A DNA stretch of 64,000 bases from Pholis gunnellus (taxonomy: Eukaryota > Chordata > Actinopteri > Perciformes > Pholidae): positions 15,008,638 to 15,072,637 of the forward strand of contig OU342816.1 of assembly GCA_910591455.2 (NCBI GenBank). The letters run 5' to 3'. The notes under the pieces were generated by a model. The model did not search any database. It saw only the letters and a program-made list of their open reading frames with translations, and had not been told where the DNA came from. Both the position numbers and the translations under genes were made by a program. Position 1 is the first letter of the stretch. Every line of letters starts with the position of its first letter. Shown piece by piece: positions 1 through 13,490 of this stretch.

Positions 1-423
1 GCATAATTGTCTCACCCTAATATGTGCCTACATGGCATTAATGTTCATGAGACAGAGAGAAATCAATACATTACTGTTATCAGCACTCCGATATTGAGTG
101 CAACCTCATGTTTTATAGGATTCCGGCAAATACGGTAGTTTATAACTTGCTATCTTTTAATAAGAACCAGTTCTCCCTCGTGTAAACAAATCTATGTGAG
201 CTCATAGCAGCTGACTGCTTTCGAGCAGAGAAAAGTGACTTGTAGTGTCGCGTGTCATGGCCAAGCCTACTGCAGAGAGGAGATCACGATGCTGGGAGGA
301 CGGGAAGCTGGGATAGCCCTCCTCCCTGAAGAAGAAGAAGAAGAGGAGGATGGATGAAGGATGGTCTGGCGCACCCCTCCCTTCTCTCTCTCTCTCTCTC
401 TTTTCTCTCCAACTCTGACTCTG

Positions 424-454
<31 letters not shown>

Positions 455-3400
455 ATACTGGTGCATTACTGCTCACTGTTCTCCTCTCTGAGTGTAATCA
501 GTCTGTCAGCAGTAGCAGACTCAATCAGTCACTCCCCCACCACCAACACCCGAACGCAGTCCTCCCTGATCTCTGACCAGTGCCCTGCCAGAATCCGCCG
601 CTGCCTGCGGTGCACATTAATGATGTGCTGCACAGTTTTGTGAGCGGTTCTGATCATTACATCTAATCGGGAAACACACTTTCCCTGACAACAGATCCCT
701 GTGATATTCTTTTTCCGGGGACTCAAAGAGTAGCCTTCATTAATGCCATCATAATTATAGCCTCGAATGTACTTTGTCGCTAATGTTTGCATCAATCTCT
801 AATTCTATAATCCTGCAGCCAACATGCACCGTGTCTCCACTATGTGTGCAGATCCATCCACCGGATTGATTTGTCACTTGTGTTTGCATGTCTTAGCGTG
901 CGTTAACGTTGCGTTGTGCATGCTCGCTTGTACATCAGTATTGAAATGGTCACCCCAGAGAAACTCAGTAGCCTGGAGCCACTAGCAACAACATGGCAAC
1001 ATCCTACCCAGAATAAAACAGTTAAAGTAACAGGCTCGCCCCTCGTGATGCCAGGCAGAGTGTGGAGAAAATTGTTTTAAGTGTAGGCAGACACAGCATT
1101 ATCCTCTGGTAACACTGCCTCCCTGGATATAAGTAGATTTTTGTTTCCAGTCCAATTGATTGGTCAAAAGGAAGGGTGTCTGCCTCGGGCTGAACACTCT
1201 GGTCCCTCTCAGGGTTGTAACACAGGAGCTGTCCGTGGTGCTGTTCAGTTTGTTAGCTACATGCTGTCTGTGGTGCTGGAAAGCCCACCATCTGCTTTTT
1301 CACTTTTCCCTTTCTTCACCTCCCCCCTGATTGGCTGCATCAGGTATGTACAGCCAACCCAGACCAGGCATCAGGTTGACAAAGATACTTTAGACTGGTG
1401 CGTAGTGATAGGCCGGTCTTAATGTACTTGGATTAATGCAATGCAAGGTAGACAGTGTGACAGAAATACAGGCTAACTCTGAACTTTAGATCCATGTTTG
1501 AATGGAAGCAAACGAGCAACAATCGGAAGTTTGTCCTTATCCGTATGCTGTACACATTGTAAAACCCCTTGAGGCAAATTTGTGATTTGCAGGGCTCAAC
1601 AATGACTTTTTAAAAGTCGCTGCTTCAGCTTTTGGTTGCTGAAACAAAAACAGCACGTTTGCCATTGTTAGTCAGCACAGATGCCTGTGAGTAAACAAAC
1701 TCCAACGCACTAGCAGCGCTGTCACGTGCACTGTCGTCTGGACTTTAACAAGATTTAAATCACTAATGCAACAAACATAAAACATCTCTTTGAGGTGCAT
1801 GTTTTGCACATTTTGCTGTTTGTTGTCCATTTTGTAAAATAATTTGACTATGTTAAAAGAGGCCCCCCCCCCCCCCAAAAAAAAGTCTCATCATTTCATA
1901 ATTTGTGTCTTGTTAAAAGAGAGTTTTTAGTGATCGCGGTGCCCTGTTAGAAACATGCAACAGTGAGGACATCACCATTAAGTCTGTCTTTGACGATCCT
2001 GTTGAAAGTTGGATACATAGTATTTATTATTGGTTCTTTACAAATCTTTCTTGTTTTTGTTTTTGGTACAATCTTTGCTGAACGATCCCAGTCAAATGTC
2101 CTCGTCACGTCAGAATCTTTCACTTTATGTGTAAATGGGCAACTGGTTGCCAACAAGTTTGACATGTCAACTTTAAAAGGTGACGGTCGGTCAGTTGTGT
2201 CACAGTTGTTTCCGGTGCCCCCCCCAAAAAAGAGTTATTGCAGGTTTAAAAAAAGTTACAATATCAATTAACAATCTTTTGAATTAGCATTTCCACATAG
2301 GTGCTGCTGTGTCTTGAGGCTGTCGAATTTTATTTTAGACCTCCGTTTGATTACTGTGGGGCTTCTTCACCTCTTTAAGTCTAGTTTGTGACCTCCATGC
2401 CTACATGCCACTGCCTGTTGGACGTACACACACACACAAATAGTGTCACATCACCATCGGAAGCATCTGTCATAGAGGGAGAAGTGTGCTCGTTAGCCAT
2501 GCATCGGTTTGACAATTCTGTCGTTGTACCACTCCCCAAAACTCTGTGGTACATTTGCCAGTGTGCTGCACGGTACCATGCTACAGCAGTAAAATGAGAT
2601 GAATGTTGACATCTGCTGACCAGCAGTTTCTCCTGCTCAATAAGGCTAGCATGGCAGAATGAAGCAAGGGCAGCTTGCAGTCTGGACGGACGCTCACATT
2701 CAGCCATTTGTTCGCGTGTGTTGTTCAATAGCGTCAAAGATCACGGACGGTTTCTGGGACTGGGAGCGGTTTATCAAGACCGCCTCGGCCTTTAGCTTCA
2801 CAGGATGACTGACTTCAGTTACTGCTCAGTAAACAATCAGCGAAACACAAGCTCTGCACAGCTGGAAATGAGTAGAGAGTAAGCATTATGAATTATTTGT
2901 TATGCTGGATCAACACGTTGGAGCTGAAGTGTAGCTGCTCATTAATACACACCGCGTTACACACTGTATTATGTGTCCACAGTGCTCCCGTCTGCTGGAA
3001 GGGGCACTTTGTTTCCCTCGACTGCGCCTCGGAGTATTGATCATTGATTGGACGGCTTTTCCCTCCAGCTTGTCACCTCTCTCCACTGCAGGAGCTGTCA
3101 TTTTTTAATCATGACTCGGTTGTTGTTGGGTTTTTTTGGGGGGGGGGGGGGGCGTCTGCGTCGTCTGTCAGTCATGAATTAGTTAACATTTCCTCATTAT
3201 TTCATCCTCAGCAGAAGTTTTCTTCCCCTGCAACATATTATTTCTCATGTTTCAGCATGCTTTACACCGTTAACATCGTCTGCCGTTGACAGTTATGATG
3301 TGCAACGCTCTCACTCTTTGTCAGTTCACTTACATTTGGCGATAACTTGGTATGATGAATGACGCGAGTGCCGCCTTGCCAACATCAACCCTTTCCCAGC

Positions 3401-6400
3401 CACTGCGTCTCTCGTCCTTCCTTATTGCCCATTATCTCTGAAATGTCGTAAACAAACTGGCCGCTTTTAGCCACTTTATGAATAACCGATTCCTTCCAGC
3501 CTCCTGTGGTTTGCTGCAGTCCCATTCTTCCTGTAGCGTGGGCAGTTTGTAATGTATCTCCACTTTATTCCTTTTCCATCTCTTCTGCTTCCCCCACTTG
3601 TAGGTGAGCTTGAAGTCTTATATCATCACAGATCACGTCCTCACAAACGTCTGTTTGCAGTCCAACAGTATTTTCTTCCCACATCAAAGCATCGGTGTCC
3701 ACTTATATTACTGTCGAACATTTTGTGCGCTCACTTTTTGCGACGCTTTAATCATCAATCTCATTAGAAAGGATACCGTTGAATGTCGTGTGACAACATG
3801 AGCTCAGAGACGTTGACTCGGTGTAGAAACGTGTGCTTTGAATTGTGTTTGAAAGGTAGCACTAAACACATAATAGGGTCAGATTAAGGCCTTTAAACAC
3901 CGGGAGTGTGCAGGAGTTGCTGCTAAGATTTCTTTAAATGATGCAGCAGGCAAAGACTTGTTTACACCACAGAGCAGAAAATTCAAGCATGGATAACTTT
4001 CACTTAGAGCAGAGATGCATGACGTGTCCAAGATTGAAAAATAATTGATTAAATGAATTAATCATAACCGGAACAACAGAACAGGAGTGTCGATCTGAAA
4101 CAGAGTTACGTTTCTCAGTTGCTCAGTCTATTTGGAAACATACCTTCAGAGGGCACAGAGATGATACCATTTAACCGTTTACAAACAAAGAAAATATTTA
4201 GTGTTTTTTTTTTTTTTATCTCATTGTTTTGGTTTCTTTATTTCCAGCAGCAGCAGGAAGCTGTTTTCTGTAAAAGAGATCAAAATGGGGGGTAAAAATA
4301 TTGGTCAATATTGGACTTAAACACGACTCCAACTGAATGCTAATGTCGCTACATGCCTGTTGGATGTGTAAACAGGCAGCTGTTGACATAAAATGTTAGA
4401 TTATGTGCTTCTGACAGTGCCGTTACGACTGGAACACTCCTCGTTAAATGTGTTCATACATACAACGTTTATTCAGCTGTAATTCAGAGTGGCGCTTGTT
4501 GTTGTGCTCGCCACAGTGTAGTGAAGGCATCCAGTGCAGCAGCTTCTCAGGATTGGCTCTCTGCAGGTAATGCTGCCGGCCGTCCACCGAGGCCAAATGA
4601 CAGCATGGTTTTCCCCATTGCGGTCACGTGCCAAGACACCAGGCCATCTGTCCGATTTAGCTTCCAACTGCGACCTCCTCATTTCCCCGGGAATTTACTT
4701 ATCACTCAGTCAAGAGTCGGCCAGCTTGTTAATGCTCCTGTATTGAAGTTACTGCATGTTCCCTTTAATAACGGTCAAAGACTGCAGACTCAAGGCTTTA
4801 GTTAATGCTTACAACATAGAGCAGGTGTTATTTTACTTTGTTTGGGTGTTTTAAAGGGATCTTTTAATCGGGGAGATTCCTTTTATCCATATACATATTT
4901 GATCATAGAGATAAATGCATCCTTTAAAGCGGTTAAATGTGTATAATTGTTATATTTAAGTGGATATTGGACTCTAGCTGAGTGCAGGTTTCAGTTGTAT
5001 AATGCTGCTCCAAGCCGGCTGCCGGCTTCACAGCCTGTTTGCATTCAACATGAGTCCACAGACAGAACTGTATCACCTTGAATAAAAGGAAAAGTTATTT
5101 CTTAATGCTTTCAGGTTAATGACAGTTGAAAGATTCCGTCTCTCAATTCTAAGTTGCTCCTGTTGCACTCTTGATTCGGCATCCCTCCTTTTGCTGCTCA
5201 CTTCATTTTCGCGAGATATTAGATGACATTGAGCACCGCTGGGAGGTGAACGGGTCGACTCAGCCCAATTAAAGAATACTTTATTTGATAGCGCTGCTTG
5301 GTAGCAATGTGGCATTAAGAGACTTCACCTGGATTTGCTTTTATTACTTTGCTGTACCGCAGTGTGCCGGTTGGAATGGAAGATGAGTTTTAGATTATAC
5401 AGTAATATTATGCGTAACATGTACATATTGTTATTTCTTCAGTTTTATATTGTTTCATGTCGAATAACTTCATTTGTTTCTGTGACTGACTGCTGAAGCC
5501 AGAGCTCTGTTGAACCTAGACTGTGGTATCTGCAACCAATGTCATGATCAATTAATCTGCGGATTACTTTTCTTTATTATATATTTATATCCATAAAATA
5601 AGTTCCCTTTATACTGTTCCTTATTTTCTCTGCACAGTTGAAAGGATATTTAGCTTACTATCACACAGAAGGCTATAAAGAAACTAGAAAATAATGTTCT
5701 TTACGACCAGATAAATATTTTACATTTGTGCTTAAAAAAGAGAGCTGAGAGCTGAGCCTGAGTTCTAGAGGAGCGATTCCTCCGACTTCTTATGAACATC
5801 TCTCCTCCGCCTCGCTGCTGGAGCACAGCGTCGGTCAGAAGAGTCCTGTCAATACTCAAGGGCCTCCAGCAGCGTTGGGTTGTGTCTTCTACTTGCTTTT
5901 CATTCATTTCATTACATTCATTTAGGTAACTAAAACTACTTTGTTAAGAAAAGATTGTGTTCACTGTTAAAAAAACTGATATTTGAGTTACATTTTTTTT
6001 TTCAATTTCTTCAATTGTCATTTATCTATTGACAAATTAGCAATGAGCAAGATGACTTTGAAGACAGCACACCTCTATTGATCTGCATGTAGATGTGACC
6101 TCTACCACTGCTTAAGAATTACAAAGAAGGTCTCCAGAATCCTCATCTCCCATCAAATTATACATTCAAATTAGGAAAATCTAATCCCGAGCAATTTAAA
6201 ATAGAATTATGTCCTGAGACTTAAATCAACCCAGATACCCACCCGACCTGTGTTACAGTCAGTTCATGTTAATGTCAGATCTGCACACCGTTGGGTTCAA
6301 ATAAGGTCCAACTGGGATTAAGAGGAACCCTGTTAAAGAACTTTAAACACAGTATTCAAAAGCATGTCTTTCAAACAGCTATATTTATTCAAGTTTCTCG

Positions 6401-8231
6401 CCAGAAACTACATTTTACAAGTTACATACAGCGTTATAATTTACCTCCACGTAATACAAATCTTTACTCAATAGAGCTCGAATGCTCCGTTATTTAACCA
6501 AGCAGGACTGTGCTGCCCTCCGGCTGCTAACAGCTAACGCTAACTAAGCTCTCCTCCTGTCGATATCAACATGGATTTGTTGTTCACAATGTAGCTTCAT
6601 CAGGGAGTGTTTAACCACAGGTGTGTAGGACTAGTTTTCACTAGTCAGGATGGAGGGATCGTGTAGCGAACACGTGTTGTTGTAGTTCCTGTGTAGCATA
6701 AATAAACTGACAAATGATACATTAACACAATATTGGATCGGTGCATAGATTCACGTACTCGCCGATATGCAATCCAGCATTTTAGGCTGTAAATGCAGGT
6801 ACAACTACCAGTATCGGAATAGCTCTAACTTTATATATAGAAGAAGAATGTACAGTGAACAGGTATTAAATTGCATTCTATGTGGTATTTACGATGAGTT
6901 TAATTTGGTGAACACTGCAGAAAGCCTGTGATAATTAAGTTGAAGTTCAAACTTTTTAACCTCTGACAACTGCGATTAGAGGAGGTGCTCTAAGTAGATA
7001 CCGCTTTATATTAAGAGTCTATCACCACACTAAATAATAAATAACATAATATCGCCCACGCTAAGAAACATAATGTATGTATTTAGTCAGCCAATAAAGA
7101 TTGCGACCTTGCTCAAAACTTTGTTGTTGAGGCGTTCAATGACCTGAGAGGCTTTGAATGTCTGTAATATAGCTCAGTTCCATTGTCAATAGTTCTGGCT
7201 GGCTAAAGGTGTTGATCATGAAATGAAATGACACGGGTATATGACGAAGTATGCGAATTAATAACCATGAAATAATAACCATGAATAATTTCTCTCATCT
7301 GAAGAACATATTGACTGTCCAGGACTTGTTGATTATGGTGCTCGAAGTGTGAAAGCAGTTACCTCTCTAAGGGTGCAGCTAATGAGCATTTTATTCATTA
7401 TCAATTGGATTCACTAAATGATTAATTAGCCATGTAGGTGTGTAAATGTTTATAAATTAAGACTAAAATGACCTGTCTCGAGTTACCAAAACTCAAAAGA
7501 ATGTCTTTAGTCCAACAGCCGGAAAATGCTATTGAAGCCTATTGATCTTAATGTCTTAAACATTTTAAAATGTTGATAAAATGAATATTTATGTTACTAT
7601 ATGGACATCAATTCTATTGCAAAACATATCACATTGTGATCTCGATATTGATAGATAACATTGCTGCAGAGGCACTATAGTAATACAATAAAATGTAGGT
7701 TAAACGGTGGAGAAGTTTAGGATTATCCAATGTTTCTGTATTGATTATTTCATCAATAGCTCCATCTTAGTTTGTCCTCACGCTGACTCACCAGTCCCAC
7801 TGAACGCCCTGCTGGTACCGAGCTGATCAATGTGTAGATGGCTCCTTTAATGCATAGCAGTGATAATTAGGCCCCGGAGGATTTCTGTGAATTGACGGAT
7901 AAATCATTTTGACCCAGTGAATCCAGGCTGTGCTCAAGGCAGCAGCACACATCGACTCCCTATTCCGACAGAGCTTCCACTGTTAAGGTTGTAAAGTCCG
8001 CTGCATTACGCTGTCAGTCAGCTGTATGTGTGTGTGTGAGTGAGTTGAAGAGCACAAGTGTAGGGAGGGAACTTTGTTTCAAAGGGGAAGTCAGCTACTT
8101 GTTGAAAAGAAACCAGTGTCATGTGATGAAATACAGCATTTAATAAAAGTGTGATGCTATGATGCGTAGCGCCGTGTTTGACATGTGATGTATAAGTCCG
8201 GGCTGACCCATGTCCCTCCTTATCCTTTCAG
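1..8231. other. capn5 upstream and first-intron region, no coding exon
   Basis: Nothing here resembles a protein. A noncoding capn5 first exon is expected but not identified: a CT-rich block near 383-454 and a strong donor CAG|GTATGT at 1344 are the only hints. It holds a 14-C run (1863-1876), a 15-G run (3138-3152) and AT-rich sequence, including possible worn copies of a dispersed repeat near 7375-7560. Confidence 0.5.
383..454 (+). repeat. CT-rich block near the left edge
   Basis: Two CT arrays separated by TTTTCTCTCCAACTCTGACT. Such tracts are common near fish promoters, but no start site is shown. Confidence 0.7.
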
Positions 8232-8240
8232 GGCTGCAGT

Positions 8241-8405
8241 ATGTTCACGTCAGTGAAGGCCTTCGACGGGCAGCAGTACTCCACCCTGAAGAGGCAGTGC
8301 TTGCAGAGCGGCCTGCTCTTTGAAGACCCCCGGTTCCCCGCCATCGACGACTCGCTGTTTCACCAGGGCAACAGGATCGGGCGCGTGGTCTGGAAGAGGC
8401 CTCGG
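8241..8405 (+). CDS. capn5: capn5 coding exon 1 (residues 1-55)
   Basis: The acceptor is TTTCAG ending at 8231, so about 9 nt of 5'UTR (8232-8240) precede the ATG. The exon carries the LFEDP..FPA.DDSL motif that opens the calpain core. The donor is CGG|GTAAGT in phase 0. Upstream noncoding exon(s) must exist but were not located with confidence. Confidence 0.95.
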
Positions 8406-11400
8406 GTAAGTCCGTCATCAGACCCCAAAAGCTTCAAATGATGTAGTTCAGTATGGAGGTTAGTTCACTACACAATAAAAGCATAGTTACCTATAATGTT
8501 TATCTGATGGATTCCCAAGTGTTTGGGACAAAAATTACAATGGGTGCTTATTTATTTCTATATTTCAGATGTAATGTATTTTTGATTAATAGGTTATGAT
8601 CTGCCAAAGCCTTTATAAATATATGTTCATTAGCTGCATCATATCTGAGGTGAATAAAGTGCCTCAGCAGAATAACTAAGAATAGCAAAGCATTGTATGT
8701 ATAGAAGGACAACTGAACTAAAAACAACAACTGATGGTTGCTTTAGCACAACCATACTTTGTGTCACTTCATAACTGTTTAACCGCGAAACAACAAGAAC
8801 AGACGGACAGATTTAATACTATCATTTAAATAGTTAGAAATATAGATTAGAACTTAAAAAACAAATGCTGAGCAAATCGTGGAGGAGCAGCCCGTCACTA
8901 AAATGAGAACAGCTGATCCACCTTTAAAGGTGAGCTTACTTTAACTTCAACTACTGCCGCTGTCGCTAAATTCTAGGCTAACCCACTTCACTTTAATCAT
9001 CAGGTGGTAAGCAATGCACTGGAACTTGACTCGTGCTCCCCTAAAAGCACAAGTTCTGCCCAGAACATTGTTAGCAACATGTGCTCTTCCTATTATACAA
9101 CAGCCTATATTTGTAGCCTATTGAGTTCTGGAAAAGTAGGTGTTTGCTGTTCACACAGTGTAACACAAAAGGTATTTTTCCTTGTTTTTATGATGAAAAT
9201 AGTTTACTGTATGCTACTTCAGTCCCCAGCAGGAGGATCGTGTCTGTCTGGGGTGTTAGTTAAGCTTGTTCACCCCTGATGCGTCTGCACTCCCGGTCAG
9301 TAGTCATCCAACGTTTTTTCCTCTCCATTCTTTCGTCCTCTTGTACGAGCCGGTTCTGTATGTATATTTCAGCAGCAGATGATATCAGATGCAGGGCCTC
9401 AGGATTTAGTGAGCCAGTGTTATCCCCCTCACACAGCAGGCTGTGGCTCTGGATGGAGTAACCTCCTTCTGCCTGTGTGCCGCTGCAGCAACAGCCAGCG
9501 TGCATTGCCATGGAAACTGGGTCACACAGATTATACGTTTTGGTCTGTGCTGATGTCAGTCATGCAGACTGAAAACGGGAAGAAGTCGAGGGGAGAAAAA
9601 AAAGCTTCCCTTTCATTATTCGTCAGGACAGGATTTGTGTCTTCACTGACAGTGGCTTATGTCAGGAGGTTATAGGAAGCCTGAACGGGCATATTTTGAA
9701 AGCGTTTTATTGAAGCACACTTACTGCACGGTAAGGTTGTTGTTGTTGTTGTCGACTTGGATCAAATTCTAAAGCTACTTATCTGTAGTGAATTACAAAA
9801 ACGGCTAAATGAAACTTGCTTTCGTCATTAGAAGCCCAATCTTATATCCAGTAACATGTGAGAAGACAAATGTATTTATAATATAGCAGACTCCCTCAAT
9901 GTGTCACTCAGGCAATATCAGGACTATCTCATGTCGAATTTCAAAATTAAAGCCCTATTAAATTTCATATGTTCAGATCATTTTACTGTAATGATCACAT
10001 TGGTATGATCATACGCATCGTTTACTTATTCTAGAGAAAATATGGATGTATAAATGATATTTCATTTTCTGTTACTGATTACATGAAGACAACAACAGAG
10101 TCATGTCATATAAACAGATGAACAAATACTCATAGAAAAACAGGTCTATGGTACTGCTAGAGGTCTGAAGTCCACAGGGAACCTTTAATCAACAGTCAAT
10201 GTACATAGATGTACTACTTTAAGCTGCAACTGAAGATTATTTTCATTATCGATTAATCCTCCGATTAATCGTTGGGTTTGTAAAATGTTAGAAATGTCCA
10301 TCCCGGTTTTTCAAAGTCCAAGGTGATGTCTTAAAATGTCTTGTTTTGTCAGTGCAAAACCCAAAGATATTCTGTTTAATGACTAAATGAATGATATAAA
10401 ACTGTGAAAACCTCCATATTTGAGAGGCTGAAAATACAACTACCTCCACTTCTACTTCCTGTATTAGCGCTGAACATTGACTGAACATTGAACAATATGT
10501 AGGCGATACTGTGTGTTCACTGTATAAGTCAATGGAGGCCGCTGACATGAAGACAACAGATGCCTGACACTTGTTGTGCGTGACACTCTACAAATTAAAG
10601 TTGAACCGTTGTTGCTCATATGTTTTTGTTTCACCCTGTTCTGTTTAGTCTAAACATGTTAAGTGGACTGGTGGGGAACCGACTGTCCTGAAGGGCTTCA
10701 GTGATGCTGTGATTGATGGGCCTCTTAATATTTATGAGTTGTTTTATGTTTTAGCTCCGCTTAAGTGTTGGATAGATGTAGACCTCTATAAATATCCAAA
10801 TGTAGACATGAATTTCAGTGTCGGCTTCAAGAGACTCTGGAAAATATTCTCCTCTTTAAAAGCCTGTCAGCAGCAGTGAGCGGACGCTGAAAAGAACTCG
10901 GAATCATCCAAACTGGTAAATAATTTCCGTGGATCTCAGCATCCCTAAGACACATTTTCAGCTCATACCACTTCTGAATTTTCAATATCCACCAGCAAAA
11001 ACATGGCAGTGATTTATTTGAAAATAGAAAACAAATGACTTTGTTTTGACATCTAAAGTTCTCTTAACTTGGGGCGTGCTGACTGCCATCAACTGTAGGT
11101 AATTCACTTACCATGGACGACAATTTATACAACCCAACGTCAAAACACCCAAACTCTCCATTTAATCACAACTCTCCAGCTTCTGGTTATAACGTTTACT
11201 ACGGGATAGGGGCGTGACGGTTCTGAAATCAAGACTGAAATCATGGCTCAAACGTTCATGGTCTTGTTTCACTGTGACCGCAGCCGGTTGGACTCCTGTT
11301 ACCGTTACAAGTCGGAGAGCTCTTCAGCGACTGCTACCTGTTGTTCATCACTGTACGCTTCGAGGTCTCAGGATGGCTGCTAATAAACCTGAGATGGCTG

Positions 11401-13455
11401 CTCAACTTGTTAGTTTCAGCAATTTATTTAAATTCATGTGAATTTGATTTATGAAGTTAGTTTACCTCGATGTTCTTCAGTCTTCTTGAAATGTTCTTTC
11501 AGTTGATTTAATAGAACCCAGACAGTTCCCCCCTGTTTTTTCTTATCCACCCGCCGCCAGTAACAGTCACGTTTTCCAACGATGTGACTGTGACGATCAC
11601 AGAGGTTGTGTTATCAGTGGGAGGGTGAAGGTTCACAGCCCCCCCCCCCCTCCAGAGGTTGTTGATCTCGGTGTTATCCTTGCTCAGGTGCGTCTAGGCG
11701 ATATTTATGGCTGCGATGAAGTCCCGGTGGCAGAGCGTGCGAGCATAAAGAGCAGTCTCTAATAAAATGTTCCCCCTCTCTGTCTGTCTCACATTGTCAC
11801 TCAGCCTGTCTGTCTTTCTCCTGCTGCCCCGTCTCATCCTCCCCGTCTCTCCCATCTCTACCGCTGATTTGTGTTTATTTATGTCTTGACGAGGCGAGGG
11901 TGGGGCGATGTGACGGTACATGCTGCGAGACAAAGGAAAACGTTTCATCTGAGCTTTCTATACCATCTATAGCATGATAACTATCCATTTAATGTTTCTG
12001 AATGTATCAGGTTGTTTTTGTCATTGTAACATTTAGTTACCGGTTAAATTCAGTTACAGTGGGCCGTTGACTCTGTTTTTAGTACCACAGCGATCCCTGT
12101 CCTCGTGTTACTTCTAATATGAAATGTAAAAACGATCCCATGAGTTCAATGGAATTAGGTATTTGGATTTTAAGCACTGGTATTAGATAATTACTACTGA
12201 TCAGTAAACACCTCGTATTTAGGTATTGGAATTGGTAACAAGGGCCCTAGCGCATCCCTATAACTTGTAAATGAATGACTGCTGAACATTTGTTAACTAG
12301 ATTTGTTTCATAAATCTGATGAAGTATTATGGTTGTCGTGGTATTTAAAAGTTTATCACAACTTGGATCTGGTTCTCATATTTTTGCCCAGTCAGTTTTG
12401 ACATTGTACTCAGTTGTGATGAGCTGGTCACCATTTTATCTTGTATATAACATGAGTGTTGTGTGTTTGCTTGTGTGGCTGATGGTTCCTCACACAGGCT
12501 GACGGATGGTGCTGAGGAGTTCTCAGTATCTGGGTAAATGATTAGGCTGTGCTCAGCCACAATATTCACATTACTCCAGTGTCTGCAGGGCCGGGCTGGG
12601 ATCGATACTCTATTACTCTTCCACCTGAGCCAATCCCTGGACGGCGGGCCACCACAGGGAGCCCCCGCCGCTGCTCAAACTCCACCGATCAATGCTGTTG
12701 CGGACAGGAGGGGGAAAAAAACGTGATTAGAGATCTTAACTCCGGCACCGGTCAGACAAGAGATCCAAACATTGCTCCACATAGTTGTGCCGACTTGCGC
12801 GCACAGACGGGAAGTGCTTCAGTGCTGGTCTTTGTAAGGTGAGAGGGGCTGCCAGTAGACCCCTCCAGGGAGCACTGCAGTGGCCTCTGCTTCTGATTAG
12901 AAGTTTGCTTTTGCAGCAAGCGGCTTTGCAGAGTCAGCAAATTACTGACCTTTGTGGTGTCCTCTGTGTGTGTCTGTGTGTGTGTGTGTGTGTTTGAGTG
13001 TGTGCTTTTGTTTCCCACACTTGAACATGCGACATAGTGTGTTTATGCTGTGATCGGCATTTCTTCACATACACATGACTTTTGAAGGGTGGCTCTGATG
13101 TTCATGGTTAAAGCAGGACGGGGCAGCTGAGCCTTCACAGGGCTAACGGATACTGACAAAGGCATTCACACTCATGTTCACGCCTATGAGAAATGTCTCA
13201 ACTCTCCACTTCACCTGCATGTATTTGGACTTTGGGAGGAAACCGGAGCTCTCAGAGGAAAAACAATATAAAGACTTCACACAGTAAGGCTGCAGCTGGC
13301 CGATCGCTGCAGTGGGTTTCTAACAAATCATTTACTGTGACGCTCTTACAGTAATCAGTATCTCTACATTTTCTTTTTTTGAAGTCTCTTTATTGAAAAA
13401 ACAACATGGACGCCATATGAACACAAAGACCTTTCATGCATGAAAGCAAAAAGTA

Positions 13456-13490
<35 letters not shown>

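Noticed and set aside
361..576. Ser/Leu-rich frames at the left edge and their Glu/Arg-rich antisense
   Set aside because: They are CT-repeat translations.
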